A stretch of 64,000 nt of DNA from Ophiobolus disseminans (GCA_010093685.1 MU006235.1:759780-823779), one strand, 5' to 3'; shown: positions 21,442-33,462, counted from the stretch's first letter. The notes: a model not told the origin generated them from the sequence alone. Numbers and translations: made by a program.

Positions 21442-21766
21442 TTGAGTGAACATTCTCTTCTTCGTCAGTGTATGAATTAGTAGAGGGTTTGAGCAAGGAT
21501 AGTAGGTCGTTTGGACATGTGGTATAGGTGTCTTGGGCGTTCTTGTTGAGAATTGCGCGATACCTATCTAGATCCACACCTTTTTTAGCGTTTGAGCAGC
21601 GTTTTATTTTTTGTTGGCCGTTGCTTGGAATGTATACATGTCCATATCATACCAATCAGCCTACCATCTGCCTCCCCATTGCTCATGCACTTATCCCCCG
21701 CTCAACGCACACAAATCCCCATCACCCCATGCTATGTCTTTCCTCTCTCTCCTACCCATCATCCCC
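21442..21766. other. convergent 3' region between the hydrolase and RPA3
   Basis: About 325 bp between two stop codons on opposite strands; no coding sequence recognised. Confidence 0.6.
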
Positions 21767-22510
21767 TCACTGCTCATCATAGAATATCGCCTTGTATCTA
21801 TGCGTCGCCTCGACGACTGCATTCGCGGCATTGAAGTCTTACACCTCCCGTTAGCAACCTCTCTGGGGCTAATATCACCTCACTCCAATTTGGAAACGAA
21901 GGAGATGAGTGTCATTACTTACCGATGTTTGTGCCAAAGTCGGTGGAGGCTTGCACTTTGACGTGCAGGTTCTGGTCGACTTTGCCGATGACTTCGACGG
22001 CGTGGCCGACGGCGAGGTGGGAGTCCTGTTAGGGAGGGGCGGTTAGTAGTGGTTTTAGAGGAGGGGGCTGGGGTGGTGTAAAAGGGATTTAGGAGGATAG
22101 TAAATGTATTGTGAGATTGAAGTGCAGTGCCGAGCGCGGAGAAAACTGTTGCAAGCGTCATGTGTGCTGGCATTACTGCACTTGGATTAAGTTTCCGAAT
22201 GTGAAGAACGACAAGGCAAACGCGAGTGTTTGGGGAAAATGGAAGAACTCGGTGTTACTTGACTTGCAGATGGGAGTGTTTATGTTGAAGGTGTGATGGA
22301 GATTGAACAGGTCGTGTGGACTTAAAGCCAGCGTAGTCGTGAGAAATAGGAAATACATACGCGGTTCAAAATAACATCGACATGTCCACCCGCATCGATG
22401 ATGGCCGTCTCGCCGCGCAGTTGCACTACTTTGCCTAGTATGCGCACGATGCGGTGCTGGAAGGCATTGAGGTGAGGGGCGAGAATACGCGGGGTCTGAG
22501 GATGATCCAT
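21767..22510 (-). CDS. RFA3: replication protein A small subunit (RPA3/Rfa3)
   Basis: Third subunit of the single-strand DNA-binding RPA trimer, needed for replication, repair and checkpoint signalling. Exons 22510-22361, 22025-21923 and 21837-21767 give 107 aa, a typical length. It is a single OB fold: RILGKVVQLRGETAIIDAGG, then HLAVGHAVEVIGKVDQNLHV, then DFGTNIDFNAANAVVEATHR, ending IFYDEQ. The introns are GTATGT..CTAACAG and GTAAGT..TAAG, and the phases (0 and 1) match. The second intron acceptor is a slightly unusual TAAG. No single exon is long enough to be obvious alone. The gene is convergent with the hydrolase. Confidence 0.92.
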
Positions 22511-23659
22511 TGCCGCGTGGGTTTATTGATATGCGAGATTGGAAGGTGAGGAGAATTTAGTGCTGTGCTGTCGAAATGAGGATTTGGTGTTGATTCGTGG
22601 TGTAGTGTGGACGGTGCTGCAACAAGTTTGACACGCGACGCCAGCGCGTCGGGTGCGCACGTGATTGGATTTCTAAAGTTGGAACGTCTCGATCCGCTGT
22701 ACAACATCAACACCTTAATCCTCGCAGTCTAGGTTCACAATACCGCGCAATGTAGCCTTACGGTCAAGATATGGCAAGTAGTATACAGACTCCCTACGGA
22801 AATTAACGCGGTGAGCTGTGGACCCGACCGCAGTCAAACTTCCGATGTCTGCCTGCAGCATGCCTTTCTTCCAGTCCATCATGTTCTCGCTTGCTAGCGA
22901 GCTTCCATCGATGCTCCTTCCACCATGCAGTTAACTCACAGCCGGCCTCATGGTAACCTATCATAATGAGCCGACGCCTGACGTCACCTGCACTCACTGC
23001 GTATGGTCCGCGTACACCCAAGACGTATTCAAACATTACCTCGACGCCATTTTTTGCTCAATCAGCTCATAGTTCGCAGAATTTCTTCCCTTTGAATCGC
23101 GATTCTCTTTCTGACATTCAGCTGGAGATTGGACGCGCACAACGCTGTTGGCCAAATACGGCAATCACCTGGGCCAAGACGTGCGGCTGAACAGGGATCG
23201 CCCGTCGCCACGGTGGCTAGGTAACTCGGCAATCGAACAGAGTTCCCGGTATGCCATTGACATAGGGCTGAGCACTATGATTCGAACGTTGGAGAATCCC
23301 ATACGTTGCGGCGGGTTCCTGGGAGTTACACCGGCTGACCATTCACGATACGCGGCTCGCCGCGGTGATCCGCGCCCAACTGCATGCGGTGATCGGGGAG
23401 TAGGGGCGAGGCTGCCGTCAGATGGCAGTGTAGTGCCGCTTGAGGGAGTGTACGGTCATGTCGACTTGATTCTACATGGGGATGTTATCATGTGAGTGTT
23501 GAACGTGAAGGTCTATCTATACAATAGGATAAGATTTTATATAAGACCAGGAGGGTTGACGAGGTACTATTCACAGCATACCTTGATCCACTCATCTTCT
23601 GCAGTAACATTCACTCATCATTCTTCTATCCACCTTCACGACGTCGCATCCTTGCTCTG
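22511..23659. other. no gene supported
   Basis: RPA3 promoter side plus unassigned DNA. Plus-strand frames such as 23148-23495 have no family motif and no plausible splice partners. A CG-rich stretch at about 22630-22665 (cgcgacgccagcgcgtcggg) is the likely RPA3 core promoter, but it has no exact MCB site. Confidence 0.5.
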
Positions 23660-24067
23660 ATGATTCCCAGCGTATTTTCCGCCCCACTGCCAATCGCAGC
23701 AAGTGAAGCTCGACAGCCATCTCAGATGCGAGCACAAACCCAACAACCTTCTTCGTCTCAATCACAATCACAATCTTCATCAAGCTCTTCATCTCAACAA
23801 GGAGGATCTACATCGTCTAGAGTACGTTCAGCGCCCTCAAATGCCAGCAGTGCTACACTAACGACGCTAGTAACATCTTTCTTGGAGGAAACATTCAACC
23901 CAAGCGTTGCGAACCTTCCAACATCAGAAGCATTGAGGCTGGACACGACTGAAGCGTCTTTTGTGCCACAACATTACCATCAACAGTGGCAGTTTGGATA
24001 TGAGGGTTCAGACGACACAAGCACTGCGAGCTACCGACTCATCCTCGAGCACCGGACATCCACCTAG
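23660..24067 (+). CDS. hypothetical low-complexity Ser/Gln-rich protein
   Basis: A 135-aa open frame with an ATG start, not recognised. Residues 1-60 are dominated by Ser and Gln (QSQSQSSSSSSSQQGG). The rest is less biased: ATLTTLVTSFLEETFNPSVA and QHYHQQWQFGYEGSDDTSTA. No signal peptide, membrane segment or known motif is visible. The sequence after residue 60 looks more like a real protein than the shadow frames nearby, and no competing frame is better, so I list it with low confidence. It could also be part of a longer spliced gene. Confidence 0.35.
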   Translation: MIPSVFSAPLPIAASEARQPSQMRAQTQQPSSSQSQSQSSSSSSSQQGGSTSSRVRSAPSNASSATLTTLVTSFLEETFNPSVANLPTSEALRLDTTEASFVPQHYHQQWQFGYEGSDDTSTASYRLILEHRTST

Positions 24068-24820
24068 GACGATACTGATCATGGTTGTAACGTAGGAAGC
24101 TGCAGTCGCACCCAGAAGGATATTTGCTGAGCAATATGATCGTTTTCAGTAGAGCTGAAAGACATGTGATGATTTAGAGAGAACGAGGCACTTCAGGACT
24201 ATGCGAAATAGATGGCTTGAATAATAACACAGTGTGGTAGTAACGATCAGAATGAACACTTTGTATTGGAATTCATCTCCTTGTAACAAAGGAAATCTAC
24301 GTGAGACCGCTTGGAACGAATCTCTCTCGTGCGCCCTTAGTACGTAGTAAACTTTTAGTACGACGCTTGCGCCATGTTTTTATGTACCCAGCCTTTGCCA
24401 ACAATAAACCTTTAGTACTATGTTCTGAATGTGACATTATCGATTGTTCCATTGTGCCATCGATCGAATACACAAAGGTAATCGTTCGAAAGCTTGATAA
24501 ATACTCGTGCTATGCATCTGCAATCAAAGTTAGCTATGGAAAATCGAGGATTGTGCAATACTCATACATCGAGCAGGAGCTCCTTCAACACGCCCTCGAT
24601 CATGCCAAACCATTAGCGTCGTCGATCATCGCGCAATCAGCACTACACACCATCTCTATTTCTCCCATCGCGTCCTTTCCGCATGCACCGCCTAATGCAA
24701 ACGTGAAGCAAAAACTCACCACCCCACCTCGGCAAACTTCATCATCCCCACAACACCAAAACCCACGTTTACACACCACCCATGCCCCAAAAAGAGCATG
24801 CTCACCGCAAGCAAAAAAGA
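24068..24820. other. no gene; flank of tRNA-Asn
   Basis: Nothing supported. A long plus-strand frame (24301-24855) runs through the tRNA and is therefore judged non-coding. Confidence 0.5.
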
Positions 24821-24908
24821 CTCCCCCGGAAAGGCTCGAACTTTCAACCTCCTGATTGCCAAGAGCGGAATAACAGTCAGACGCGCTAGCCAATTGCGCC
24901 ACGGAGGA
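24821..24908 (-). tRNA. tRNA-Asn (GUU) with a 14-nt intron
   Basis: On the minus strand the sequence folds as a tRNA. The acceptor stem TCCTCCG pairs with CGGGGGA (one U-G), the D arm is GCGCAATTGGCTAGCGC, and the anticodon stem TCTGA pairs with TCAGG. The T arm is GAAAG-TTCGAGC-CTTTC. The anticodon loop reads C-T-GTT-A, then a 14-nt insert (TTCCGCTCTTGGCA) after position 37, the standard place for eukaryotic nuclear tRNA introns, then A. The mature body is 74 nt. The anticodon GTT gives asparagine. The A and B boxes inside the gene serve as the pol III promoter. Confidence 0.93.
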
Positions 24909-25398
24909 TTTGAGCAGTGTGTTGAGTTGCTCGTGGCTTGTTTGACACGTGATTTGACGGTGAACAGAAGTAAATAGTATATATTGAGCGTTGCAATTGA
25001 GAGAGACGATGAGTGGGGCGTTAGAGTTTGACGGTGCCGGTGGTGAAGCCTGTTGTGGGCTGCACGTTGGTGGGTCGGGCTCGCTTGCGTTGGTGTTCGA
25101 CATTAGCAGGGTAGCGAGGGAACCGCAGTAATTACTGGTTAGACAATAATATGCGATGTACCACTTGCTGCTGATACGCTCACAATTTTGTTATTAATAT
25201 AGACAGCCGGACATGTACGTACACGCCATGAACCCTGAACCATGTACAGTCGACATACGCCAAAAATGCGGTTGAAATGCTCCTTCGAACAATGCTCCAC
25301 GCTATGCAGTAGAAGAGAATCCATGTATACCTTTATCATGATCGCAGCGGCCGTCTGCAGTTCGTATCATCTGTCGTGTGTGTTCGTCATGTTCGGCG
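24909..25398. other. no gene between tRNA-Asn and the BRCT gene
   Basis: Short overlapping frames only, with no motif. Contains the tRNA 5' flank and the 3' flank of the BRCT gene. Confidence 0.5.
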
Positions 25399-27214
25399 CT
25401 AACTCTCCTTTCCTCTTGTCTTCTTTGCGTCTTTCGTGGCGCGTCCGGTGATCTTGAATTCATCGCTGTCGAGATCGAGCGCACCACGGAGGATACTGGT
25501 CGGGAGAAGATCTCGAGTGTAGCAGATATATCCATCTTGGATCAGCTTCTCCGCTTCCTTGTCGCTCTCTTCCATAGCAAGGATGACCATATTCTCGCTC
25601 TTGCTCTTATTCATTTTCTTCTTGGTGACTCTCGCACCCGCAGCCTTACAGACCTGTTCAATCTCTGTAAAGAGCTTGTATGTGGAATGGAGGCTCGTCG
25701 TGAAGTGAACGGTATAGCCGTCAAACGGAGTCTGCGCTTGACCTAATATGTCTTTGAGCACGAAACCCCAGTCCTTCTCTCTCTTCGGCGCAGAAGGTCG
25801 GTAGGCTTCGATAGACAGAAAATGACCAGCTTTGGCAGAATCTGACAGCCACTTGTCGGTGACGATAGGCGTACCAGTGGCGATCGCAAGAAGGACCTTG
25901 GGAGTCTTGTGGAGGTCGCCGTCTCTGACACTATGAATTATTAGTATATAGCGCACAACGGCAATGAAGAGGACTATGGGGTACTCACCAGAGGATGTTG
26001 AACGGCTCCTTGACAGAGTCAATGAATGAGCCCCCCTGCTTCTTCAAGAACTTCGCAGCTTGGCCTTTGTCCGTTATTGCAGAGTTGCTAGTAGCGACGC
26101 GTGGAAGTTCGCCTTGGTAAACTTCAGATGTAGCCGCTGAATTTGACCGCTGACTCCTCTGCGATCGTGATGGAGTTTCACTCTCCTCGACTTCCCGCTT
26201 TCTGCCTTTTGCCGGTACAGCTACAGGAGAGGTATCAACCGCAACAGTACTGAGACAACTGTCCTGAGTGTCATTGTCATCTGCCAATTTGACGCGCTTC
26301 TTTGATCGACTTGTGGCTTCCGTGTCAGACATCGGCTCATCTAAAGTATGAGCACGCTTCCTAGCGACTAGGACCTTAGGGTGGCGAGTCTTGGGCGGTG
26401 TATCTTCAGACGTATCTTCTACATCGTCAGCAGTAAGCTCAGCGAGCGCCAATCCATCATATTCTTGCATCACGTTCTGCGAGTGGCGTGTACGAGCAGT
26501 AGAATATGGCTGCACTTCAGCCTGATCAGTAGTGGGCTGATCAATCTCAGTATTGGTACGAGCTGCGGTTGGCGTTTCTTGCACAATGATAGATCGTTGG
26601 TGTGAGAGTTGAGGCGTTGCTTGAGGTTGAGACTTGGACTGCGTCGCCCCTACTGCGAGAACAGTATCATCGAGGTCTTTATCTTTATCTTCAGTCTCTT
26701 CCTCTGGAGTTTCTGCGACACCATCTGTAGTCTCAACGGCCTTGGTGACATCTGCGGCAGAGGAGTTGACTTGAACTTTAGATTCAATCCACGTGCATAC
26801 TATACTACCGTTTGCCTGGAGCGAGGAGACCGTATCTCCATGCCGGAGAAAGATGACCTCTGAGCGCTCCTCGCCACGTGGTTTCAGCTCATATGGTGTA
26901 ACACGCGGGTCTTGCGCCGCGGACGGTAGTTTGGCGTGACCACCTGCAGGTAAAACATTCAGAACGTGATCAATGGCTTCAAGCTTCGCGCCTGATGGGG
27001 TAATAGCTAGTATAGTTCAGTATCATAAGCATCTTCATGATTATGATTACTTACTGATCCGGCCAAGTTCTGTACACACTCCACGACGAAACTCATGCAC
27101 GAATCCTAGGCGACCAACGGTCTGTACGATGTAGCCGATGCATCCTTCCGGGACACGGAAAGTTGTCGATTCCGATGAGGCATCGCCCTTTGGCAACACA
27201 AGCGCCCAGCTCAT
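25399..27214 (-). CDS. nuclear protein with C-terminal tandem BRCT domains (DNA-damage/checkpoint type)
   Basis: Exons 27214-27055, 27006-25989 and 25930-25399 give 569 aa with matching phases. The N-terminal ~130 residues (SWALVLPKGDASSESTTFRV, VIFLRHGDTVSSLQANGSIV) look like a beta-rich domain I cannot name. The middle is acidic and low-complexity with Ser-Gln/Thr-Gln sites (GATQSKSQPQATPQ) and a basic stretch, SRSKKRVKL, that may be a nuclear signal. The C-terminus holds two BRCT units: KFLKKQGGSFIDSVKEPFNI through TPIVTDKWLSDSAKAGHFLS, then PFDGYTVHFTTSLHSTYKLF through YICYTRDLLPTSILRG. BRCT pairs bind phosphoproteins in damage responses; Crb2/Rad9- or Rtt107-like roles are possible but not shown. 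The tail is Lys-rich. The ATG at 27214 was chosen because the frame upstream has no ATG before non-coding sequence. Confidence 0.85.
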
Positions 27215-27233
27215 TGCGACGTGGGTTGGGTGG

Positions 27234-27239
27234 ACGCGT
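27234..27239. promoter_or_regulatory. ACGCGT (MCB-like) just upstream of the BRCT gene start
   Basis: An exact palindromic ACGCGT lies 20-25 bp upstream of the chosen ATG. It is the core motif of MBF, whose DNA-binding subunit is encoded at the left end of the window. A checkpoint gene would be a natural MBF target, but the site is close enough to the ATG to be in the 5' UTR. Confidence 0.35.
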
Positions 27240-28198
27240 CGTGGCAAGACAGTTCCAAGGTTAGGGTGTTCGACGCGGTGTCACCTGCCTCAAGCCGCCC
27301 GGGTGGCTGATGACGTGCATTAGCGCGAGACTTTGACTAGTCTAAAACGAGCACCAGCGCCCGTCCACACCTGCTGAGAATACTCCTCGTCCCCTTCATC
27401 CTCATGCTACAGCACTTTGATTATCGGATGCAGCAGTCCCATGAGGATCTCTGCGTAGCTTCGCGCTCTCTCGTCTTATTGTAGTACCACATATATGGTG
27501 TTTGTGGTGGCCACGCAGAGGTCTCAAAGCCATGACCCTTGACCGTCGAAGAACAATAGTAAGGAAATTGCACGATATGATCACCAAGACTTCAGACCGC
27601 AAACAGCAGTAGCTGAGGCCTCAATTACATCCTCGAGCGGTCCAACGATTAAAATGCGAAACAGGAGACATCTCGCCATCGAAAGGATTGGATGTGTGCC
27701 ACTCAAGCGAGATACTCAAACGCAAGCACTCGTATGCGGGCAGGTGAAAGAGACAGAGAACAATACTAAGGACTCCAGCAATTTTGAAACCCCAGAACAA
27801 TTGCTGTGACAAGCTGTAAAAGAAGTGATAGAGCCGCGGAGCTGGCAATTTCTGGGTGATGATCGTACTTGTTATTGTTATGCCCTCCGCGCCTTCCTGC
27901 TCGATATGGACAATGTTTATTTGCGCACTCTAGAACTTTTGACCTTCATATTATACGCAAGCAGTCCGTCGAGTACATCTTTTGACGTCCATGGGCTACC
28001 TACCTCTTTCTCTCTCTCATAAGCTCACCGTCCCCGTTCCTTCCTTACTGCTAGATATCAACTGCAGTGTCGGCCCAGCCATCGGACCCCACTTCGTCCA
28101 ACACTTCTTTATCTCCTTCATACACTAGCTCATCTTCGTCACCTCTTCGGAAGACACCTCGCTCACACCATCTTCGGACGACAGCCCTCGCCACGAAC
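27240..28198. other. divergent promoter region of the BRCT gene and STE2
   Basis: No coding region supported. The last ~180 bp before 28199 are Ser-codon-like and pyrimidine-rich (an open frame without an ATG), consistent with a STE2 5' UTR. Confidence 0.5.
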
Positions 28199-29405
28199 AT
28201 GGAGACCATCGCACCTCCTCCCGAGTTCGACCCGTGGGTGCAGTACTTCACACTCATCGCACCAGATGGCAGCAACCTCACCTTCAACATGGAAGAGATC
28301 AACCAGTACCGTATGTACACCGCACGTGTGTCCATTAGCCACGGCACTCAGATCGGCGCCTCCTTCCTCCTACTCCTGGTGCTCCTCCTCCTCACCCGAG
28401 CCGAGAAGCGCAAATCCGCCATCTTCATCGTCAACGCTCTCTGTCTCGTCACCAACGGCACCCGCGTCACCCTCCTAAGTTGCTTTGTAACCAGCTCATG
28501 GTGGCACCCATACTCGCAGCTGGTCGGCGACTACTCCAGAGTCATATCACAAGATGCTGGTACCATGGTCGCTTACAACACCTTCGCTATCGTCGTCACC
28601 ACACTCGTCATGCTCTCGCTCAGTCTCCAGGTCTGGGTTGTGTGCATTACAACGGTTCCCGTCCAACGCTTCTTCATCATGGGCGCAACGACACTCATGG
28701 CACTCGTCGCTATCGGATACAAGTTCGCCTTCGTCGTACTCAGCAACAAGCAGAGCCTCGCTCACCAGAGCTTCGACCCTTACGCAAACGTCGCCTTGGT
28801 ATCGTACATCACACAAGCCGCGTCCATCTGGATGTACAGCTGCGTCTTCACATACAAGCTCGGCCACGCCATCCTCCAGCGCCGCAAGCTCAAGATGCCG
28901 CAGTTCGGACCGATGCAAATCGTCTTCATCATGGGCTGTCAAACACTCATCATACCAGGTTCGAACTCACTTCCCCTCCTCCAACCTCCCATTACTACAC
29001 TTCTAACACACCGCAGCCATCTTCACATGTCTCCACTTCCAAAACGCCGTCCCGGAACTCGGCGCCCAAGTCCTCACCGTAACATGCATCTTCCTGCCCC
29101 TCTCCGCCATCTGGGCCGGTGTCGTCAACGAAACCATAGTCGTCACACGCGGGCCCGACGGCCACCATCGCCTCATTCAAAGCGAGTTCTACCGCTCCGA
29201 GCCCGATTCTACGGCGGGTAGCAATGCGAGCAGCAGCGCGGCAGAGAAGAGTCGCCAGATGAGCATGTGCACTTGCGCGACGAGGTGCAAGGGCGGCGAG
29301 AGCGCGGTTACCAGCCCGCGCAAGAGCACGCTGGGTGACGAGGATGATGATGTCGAGATTAGACGCGAGTTCGGGTTCGCGGTGCGTGGGAGTGAGAGGG
29401 TTTGA
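28199..29405 (+). CDS. STE2: alpha-type mating pheromone receptor, class D GPCR (STE2/PRE-2 type)
   Basis: Seven-helix plasma membrane receptor for the alpha-factor-like peptide, coupled to a heterotrimeric G protein in mating and in hyphal chemotropism. Exons 28199-28958 and 29017-29405 (intron GTTCGA...CGCAG) give 382 aa. The extracellular start METIAPPPEFDPWVQYF contains an N-glycosylation site (NLTF). Helix 1 carries ISHGTQIGASFLLLLVLLLL. Later helices include TMVAYNTFAIVVTTLVMLSL, FIMGATTLMALVAIGYKFAF and MQIVFIMGCQTLIIP, completed after splicing by AIFTCLHF and LTVTCIFLPLSAIWAGVV. The cytoplasmic tail is rich in Ser, Thr and acidic residues and ends RREFGFAVRGSERV. The 28199 ATG is the first in frame. 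Confidence 0.94.
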
Positions 29406-30152
29406 GTGTGCTTCTGGACGGGCGTACACAGCTCTTGTCGCTTTTCTTCTTCTGTCTCTGCGTTCGGATCTCGACGCATTTTCTCTTCACGCCGCATCTA
29501 TGAAGAAGGGTCGTGGATCGGGGTGGTCGAAAGCGCCATTTACGGTAGCGCTGGCGCATTTCGCACTTTTGATATATGCTTCTGATATAAGCATCGGATA
29601 TGGCTCCAGGTCAGGAAGGATTTGATCACCGCGACCATACATAGCATCTACGGCTTCTTTCATTTCATTTCCCACGATCTAGGCTGCGGTTCAGCAAGCT
29701 AGCTTTCGACGAGTAGTTATCTTGTCACATAATACAATCACATACCGTCCTCAAAATCTACTACTCATGCTGTGCACAACACCATACCAATAGGCTTTCC
29801 CTCAACACCACAAGAACAACAACACAGTGGTGCACACAAATCTCACAAGATACTCATATTCCAGTATCTACCTACTAATCTCAACAACATAAGAAAAAGC
29901 AAGCATAGCCCGAAGCGCAGTCCAACGCACGGCCGTCGACCACACATTAAGAAAACCCACGCCTATAACATACCGTGAGGTAGACGTGAAAAACATATAG
30001 CAGCATAACATAAGCCTCCTAGGGCGACCCAAATCCTCCCATTGACAGCAAACAAGGCCAGCCACGTAACTCCATGTCCGTGGTATCCGTTGTCCCGAAC
30101 GCCATGTTTTGTGTAAACCAGATATATAAGAAAATATGTTGATGTGAAAAGT
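29406..30152. other. convergent 3' region between STE2 and SREBP
   Basis: No coding sequence recognised. It is AT-rich towards 29700-30150, as expected for two facing 3' UTRs. Confidence 0.55.
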
Positions 30153-33100
30153 TCAGTCGTCTTCCTTGACGCTTGAGCTGACGTAGCCGTCGTCGACATC
30201 GGCTGAGATGTCGTCTTTTTCTTGCAGGCCGACGAGAGCTGTGCTGGCCTCAAGACAACTCGCGACGATGCGTCCGCGGACTTTGTTGCTCATGCCGCTG
30301 CGCTTGCCCGTCTCGTGCCCGACCCACATGCGCATGCTCTTTGCGATGCGCTCAAGGCCTGCACTCGTCTGGGCTTGTAGATCCTTGTCCTGCATGAAGA
30401 GTGATAGAACCTTCTGTGCTGCGACAAAAGAGAGCAGGGTGGTGGTAACCTCGGGGAGGTATGTGTTGTTGACGACGAAGATGGCGCGATGGCGCGCATC
30501 GGCGGATTGTGAGGAAATGAGGGAGATGCACTTGGCGAGAGTGAGAGCTTTGCGAACATCGGTTGCGACAGGGGCATTGTCGACTAAGTTCATGAGACTG
30601 GTATCGTTCGAGTCGGGAGTTAAAGGTAGAGCGTCAAGAGCCAATATAATACGTTTGTCACGGTCATCGTCTAGCACAATAGCATGTGCGACTAGAGCAC
30701 GTAGCTGGGCCTGCGAGTTGGGCGGTGCGGACTGATGGGCGAGTTCTAGGTCCAGGAGTGCACTATCTTTTGGTGACGAAGCCTTGGTAGCCAATGTACT
30801 CGCAAGCGCTTTCGAGAGGACAAAGCTGGAGTACCAAGCCGCGAGGGCATCGAGGGGCGAGCAGATAGCTGAGTCTTCCACAACGCCGTCCATTGAAGGA
30901 TCAATAACAGTCTTCTCTGCGCTTGGCCTGTTCCACGCAAGATTGAAGGCACGCTGGACAATGGCAGGAACGAGCACCTCGTCGCACTCCCTCTCGATGA
31001 GCACAGCCAGGTGATCTGGTAGGGGCTGGGCGTCGTTGCCCTGCTTCGAGACCATGTTGGCAGCGATGCGGTGTTCGCTACGAGCCGAGTTCCAGTAGCT
31101 TCGAGCCAGTTTCGCGCTCAAGTCGTCGACCATCCACCATGAACCGTGGCCAGCATTAGCGATCTCCCAGAGCAGTACACGTATGTGGAGAGCCTTAAGC
31201 ATAAGGCGCGCAGGCGTATCAGGTAGGGTACCAGAGGCCATTAGGGTCAAGACGAGTCTGCTCTTGCTGATCTCTGCGTCACCTCCAGTGAGCTGGGCGT
31301 CAAGTGCGATCTCCCAGGCCTTGACGCGGGCAGCTTCTTGCTCTTTTGTGATACCAGTCAAATATGCGTAGCCTTGCCAGCCGATGACCTTGCGTGTGCT
31401 CAGTTTGAGCATTTTAGAACCAAGAGCAGCAACCTCGAGGATGAAGTTGTGCTGGGGGACCCAGACAGTCTGAATAGCGGTGAGCCATGCCTTGCGGCGA
31501 ACCTCAACGGGTGATGCGAGTGATGGTGCGGGTGACAAAAGCACGGCAGGTGGGGCCTTTCTCTTCGGCTTTGACTTGAAGTCGAGATAAGGTGCGACGA
31601 GATAGAAGAAAGCTCCAAACACCAGGACGAGCTTCGCGAGAGGAAGCTGAGCGGTCGAGGCGCCGAATGTGACCCGCGGGGTGAGGATACTTGCAAGGTT
31701 GATTGGCAGGGCAAACAGACCACGGCCAGCTGGGCTCTCTGATGACTGCTCGCGTTCGACAAGTCCCTCGAGGACCATGAGACCGGCGAGCGACCCGACC
31801 ATGAGCTTGCCCATCATTGCGCCGGCACGACGTCCGTTGACCATTGGAGGTCCGGTTGCGACTTGACGCGCGCCCCCGGCAAATGGCGGGTATGCATGCG
31901 CATAATGCTGTTGCGGAGGTAGTCCTCGCTGGAGAGCCGCGATGTGCTCTGGAACGGGGATCATGCCTTGAGGCGGTCCGCCCATTGGCAGGCCATGCGA
32001 CTGGTGGATGAAAGGGTCGTCTGAGTATCCCCGACCGTCAGGTGTGCCAACCGCTCCATGCAATGACATGGGACCGGAGATGGCCATCTTCTCGTAGCTG
32101 TCTACCCGCCCTGTTAAAGTGGTGATCTGATCCTGCTGCTTCTTAATGCGCTTCTCCAGATGACGAATGTATTCGGTCGCCTTTGATAGCACGGTCGCTT
32201 TGTTCAACTTGTGGGCTGGGGTAAGACCTTCGAGATCCTCGGGGTCGTCGTCTTCTTCTGTGCCGTTCGGCCGGGACATGACACGGAGACTCGGCACACC
32301 TAGTGGGCGGTTAGCGAAGGACACAGCATACCGACGATGCGAAGAAAGCCTTACTGTCGCGCAGAGCGGCGATCTTGTCGTTGAGATTCGTGCGATACCT
32401 CTTCTCGATCATGTTGTGCGCTGTTTTCTTCGGCGGCTGTCCCTTCTCCCTCTTGCCGGCTGGTGCGGCATCGAGGTCGTCGTCGTCATCCTCGTCTGAT
32501 GACTTTCTCTTCTTGGAGTTGACTACAGGCTCCGGTGACGAGTGCGACGACGACGAGCTCGCTCTGCCGTTGTTGAGGGAGCCGGGACTGTGGTGAAGAC
32601 TGGGCGTCGATGCGGGTGGAGGTGGCGCAACGAAGTTCGAGTGGTCAAAGCGAGATGTTGCGTAGAAGGAATTGTCGGCGACGTGCTGTTGCTGCTGCTG
32701 CCACATGGGCGGCGAGTAGAAGCCGTTTTGCTGCGGCACTTCAGCGTCGTGTGGAGAGCTTAGCGTGTTGCCGGCGAAGTCGAAGGCGGGTGAGACGTCA
32801 ATGCTCTGCCCGAAGGTGAAGGGAACATCATTCGACTGCGAGAACATCGGGGCGGAAATGGGGATGGTGTTCGAGGCGATCGACTGAGACTGAGGTGATG
32901 GGTGCGGGCGGTGGTGGAAGGGCAGGGGCGGTTGGCTGCCGGGTTTTAGGAAGGATGCTGCAGACCCATGCAGCTCAGTCACGGGCTTAGTTTCAACACT
33001 ATGGGAGCCCTGCGGCGCCGACTCGGTCCACGTCGAGCGCATAAAATCATTCCAGGTCGACATATCGTCAGAAGGCGCGGCGAGCGTCATGTCGTCGCCC

Positions 33101-33340
33101 GCAGTACTGAGCCACGGGCTGCGCATGTTGGTGAAGGGATAATTGCTCGACAGCACCGGCTCCTGCATCTCGTCGACGGTCTGCGACGGCGGGGAAGGGC
33201 GGTAATTGTCGAAGACCTGGCACAGCAACTCTGTTAGCAGTGGCACTGTGCCGAGCAGCTGCACGCACGCAGTAGGGTCCCACGGCGATTCTCTCCAACT
33301 CGAGGGGGTCGTCGTGGGGGCCGTTCGCATCTGAAGCCAT
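30153..33340 (-). CDS. srbA: sterol regulatory element-binding protein, bHLH membrane-bound factor (SrbA/Sre1 type)
   Basis: Transcription factor held in the ER membrane and released by proteolysis when sterol or oxygen is low; it controls ergosterol and hypoxia genes. Exons 33340-33269, 33216-32355 and 32299-30153 give about 1026 aa, the family length. A Ser/Pro/Gln-rich activation region (residues 25-285) is followed by an acidic run and the bHLH. Its basic part, HNMIEKRYRTNLNDKIAALR, has the tyrosine typical of SREBPs. The loop and second helix (HKLNKATVLSKATEYIRHLE) follow the second intron (GTAAGG...CTAG). Two membrane helices lie at about 473-491 (MVGSLAGLMVLEGLV) and 530-551 (LAKLVLVFGAFFYLVAPYL), with a long C-terminal regulatory domain. 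The start MASDANGPHDDPLELE uses a 52-nt first intron. A longer frame running through that intron (to 33390) is the alternative. Confidence 0.93.
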
Positions 33341-33462
33341 CGTGACGGGCGCTGGTCTACCGTCCGCGAGCGATGCGCGGATGCGGGCACGACAAGAGCA
33401 ATAGTGCGAAGACAGACAGGAGCAGGAGAAGTGCTATCTCACCAGCTGCGTGAACGGCCAAT

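Noticed and set aside
24301..24855. 184-codon plus-strand frame
   Set aside because: Runs through the tRNA-Asn gene on the other strand and has no motif.
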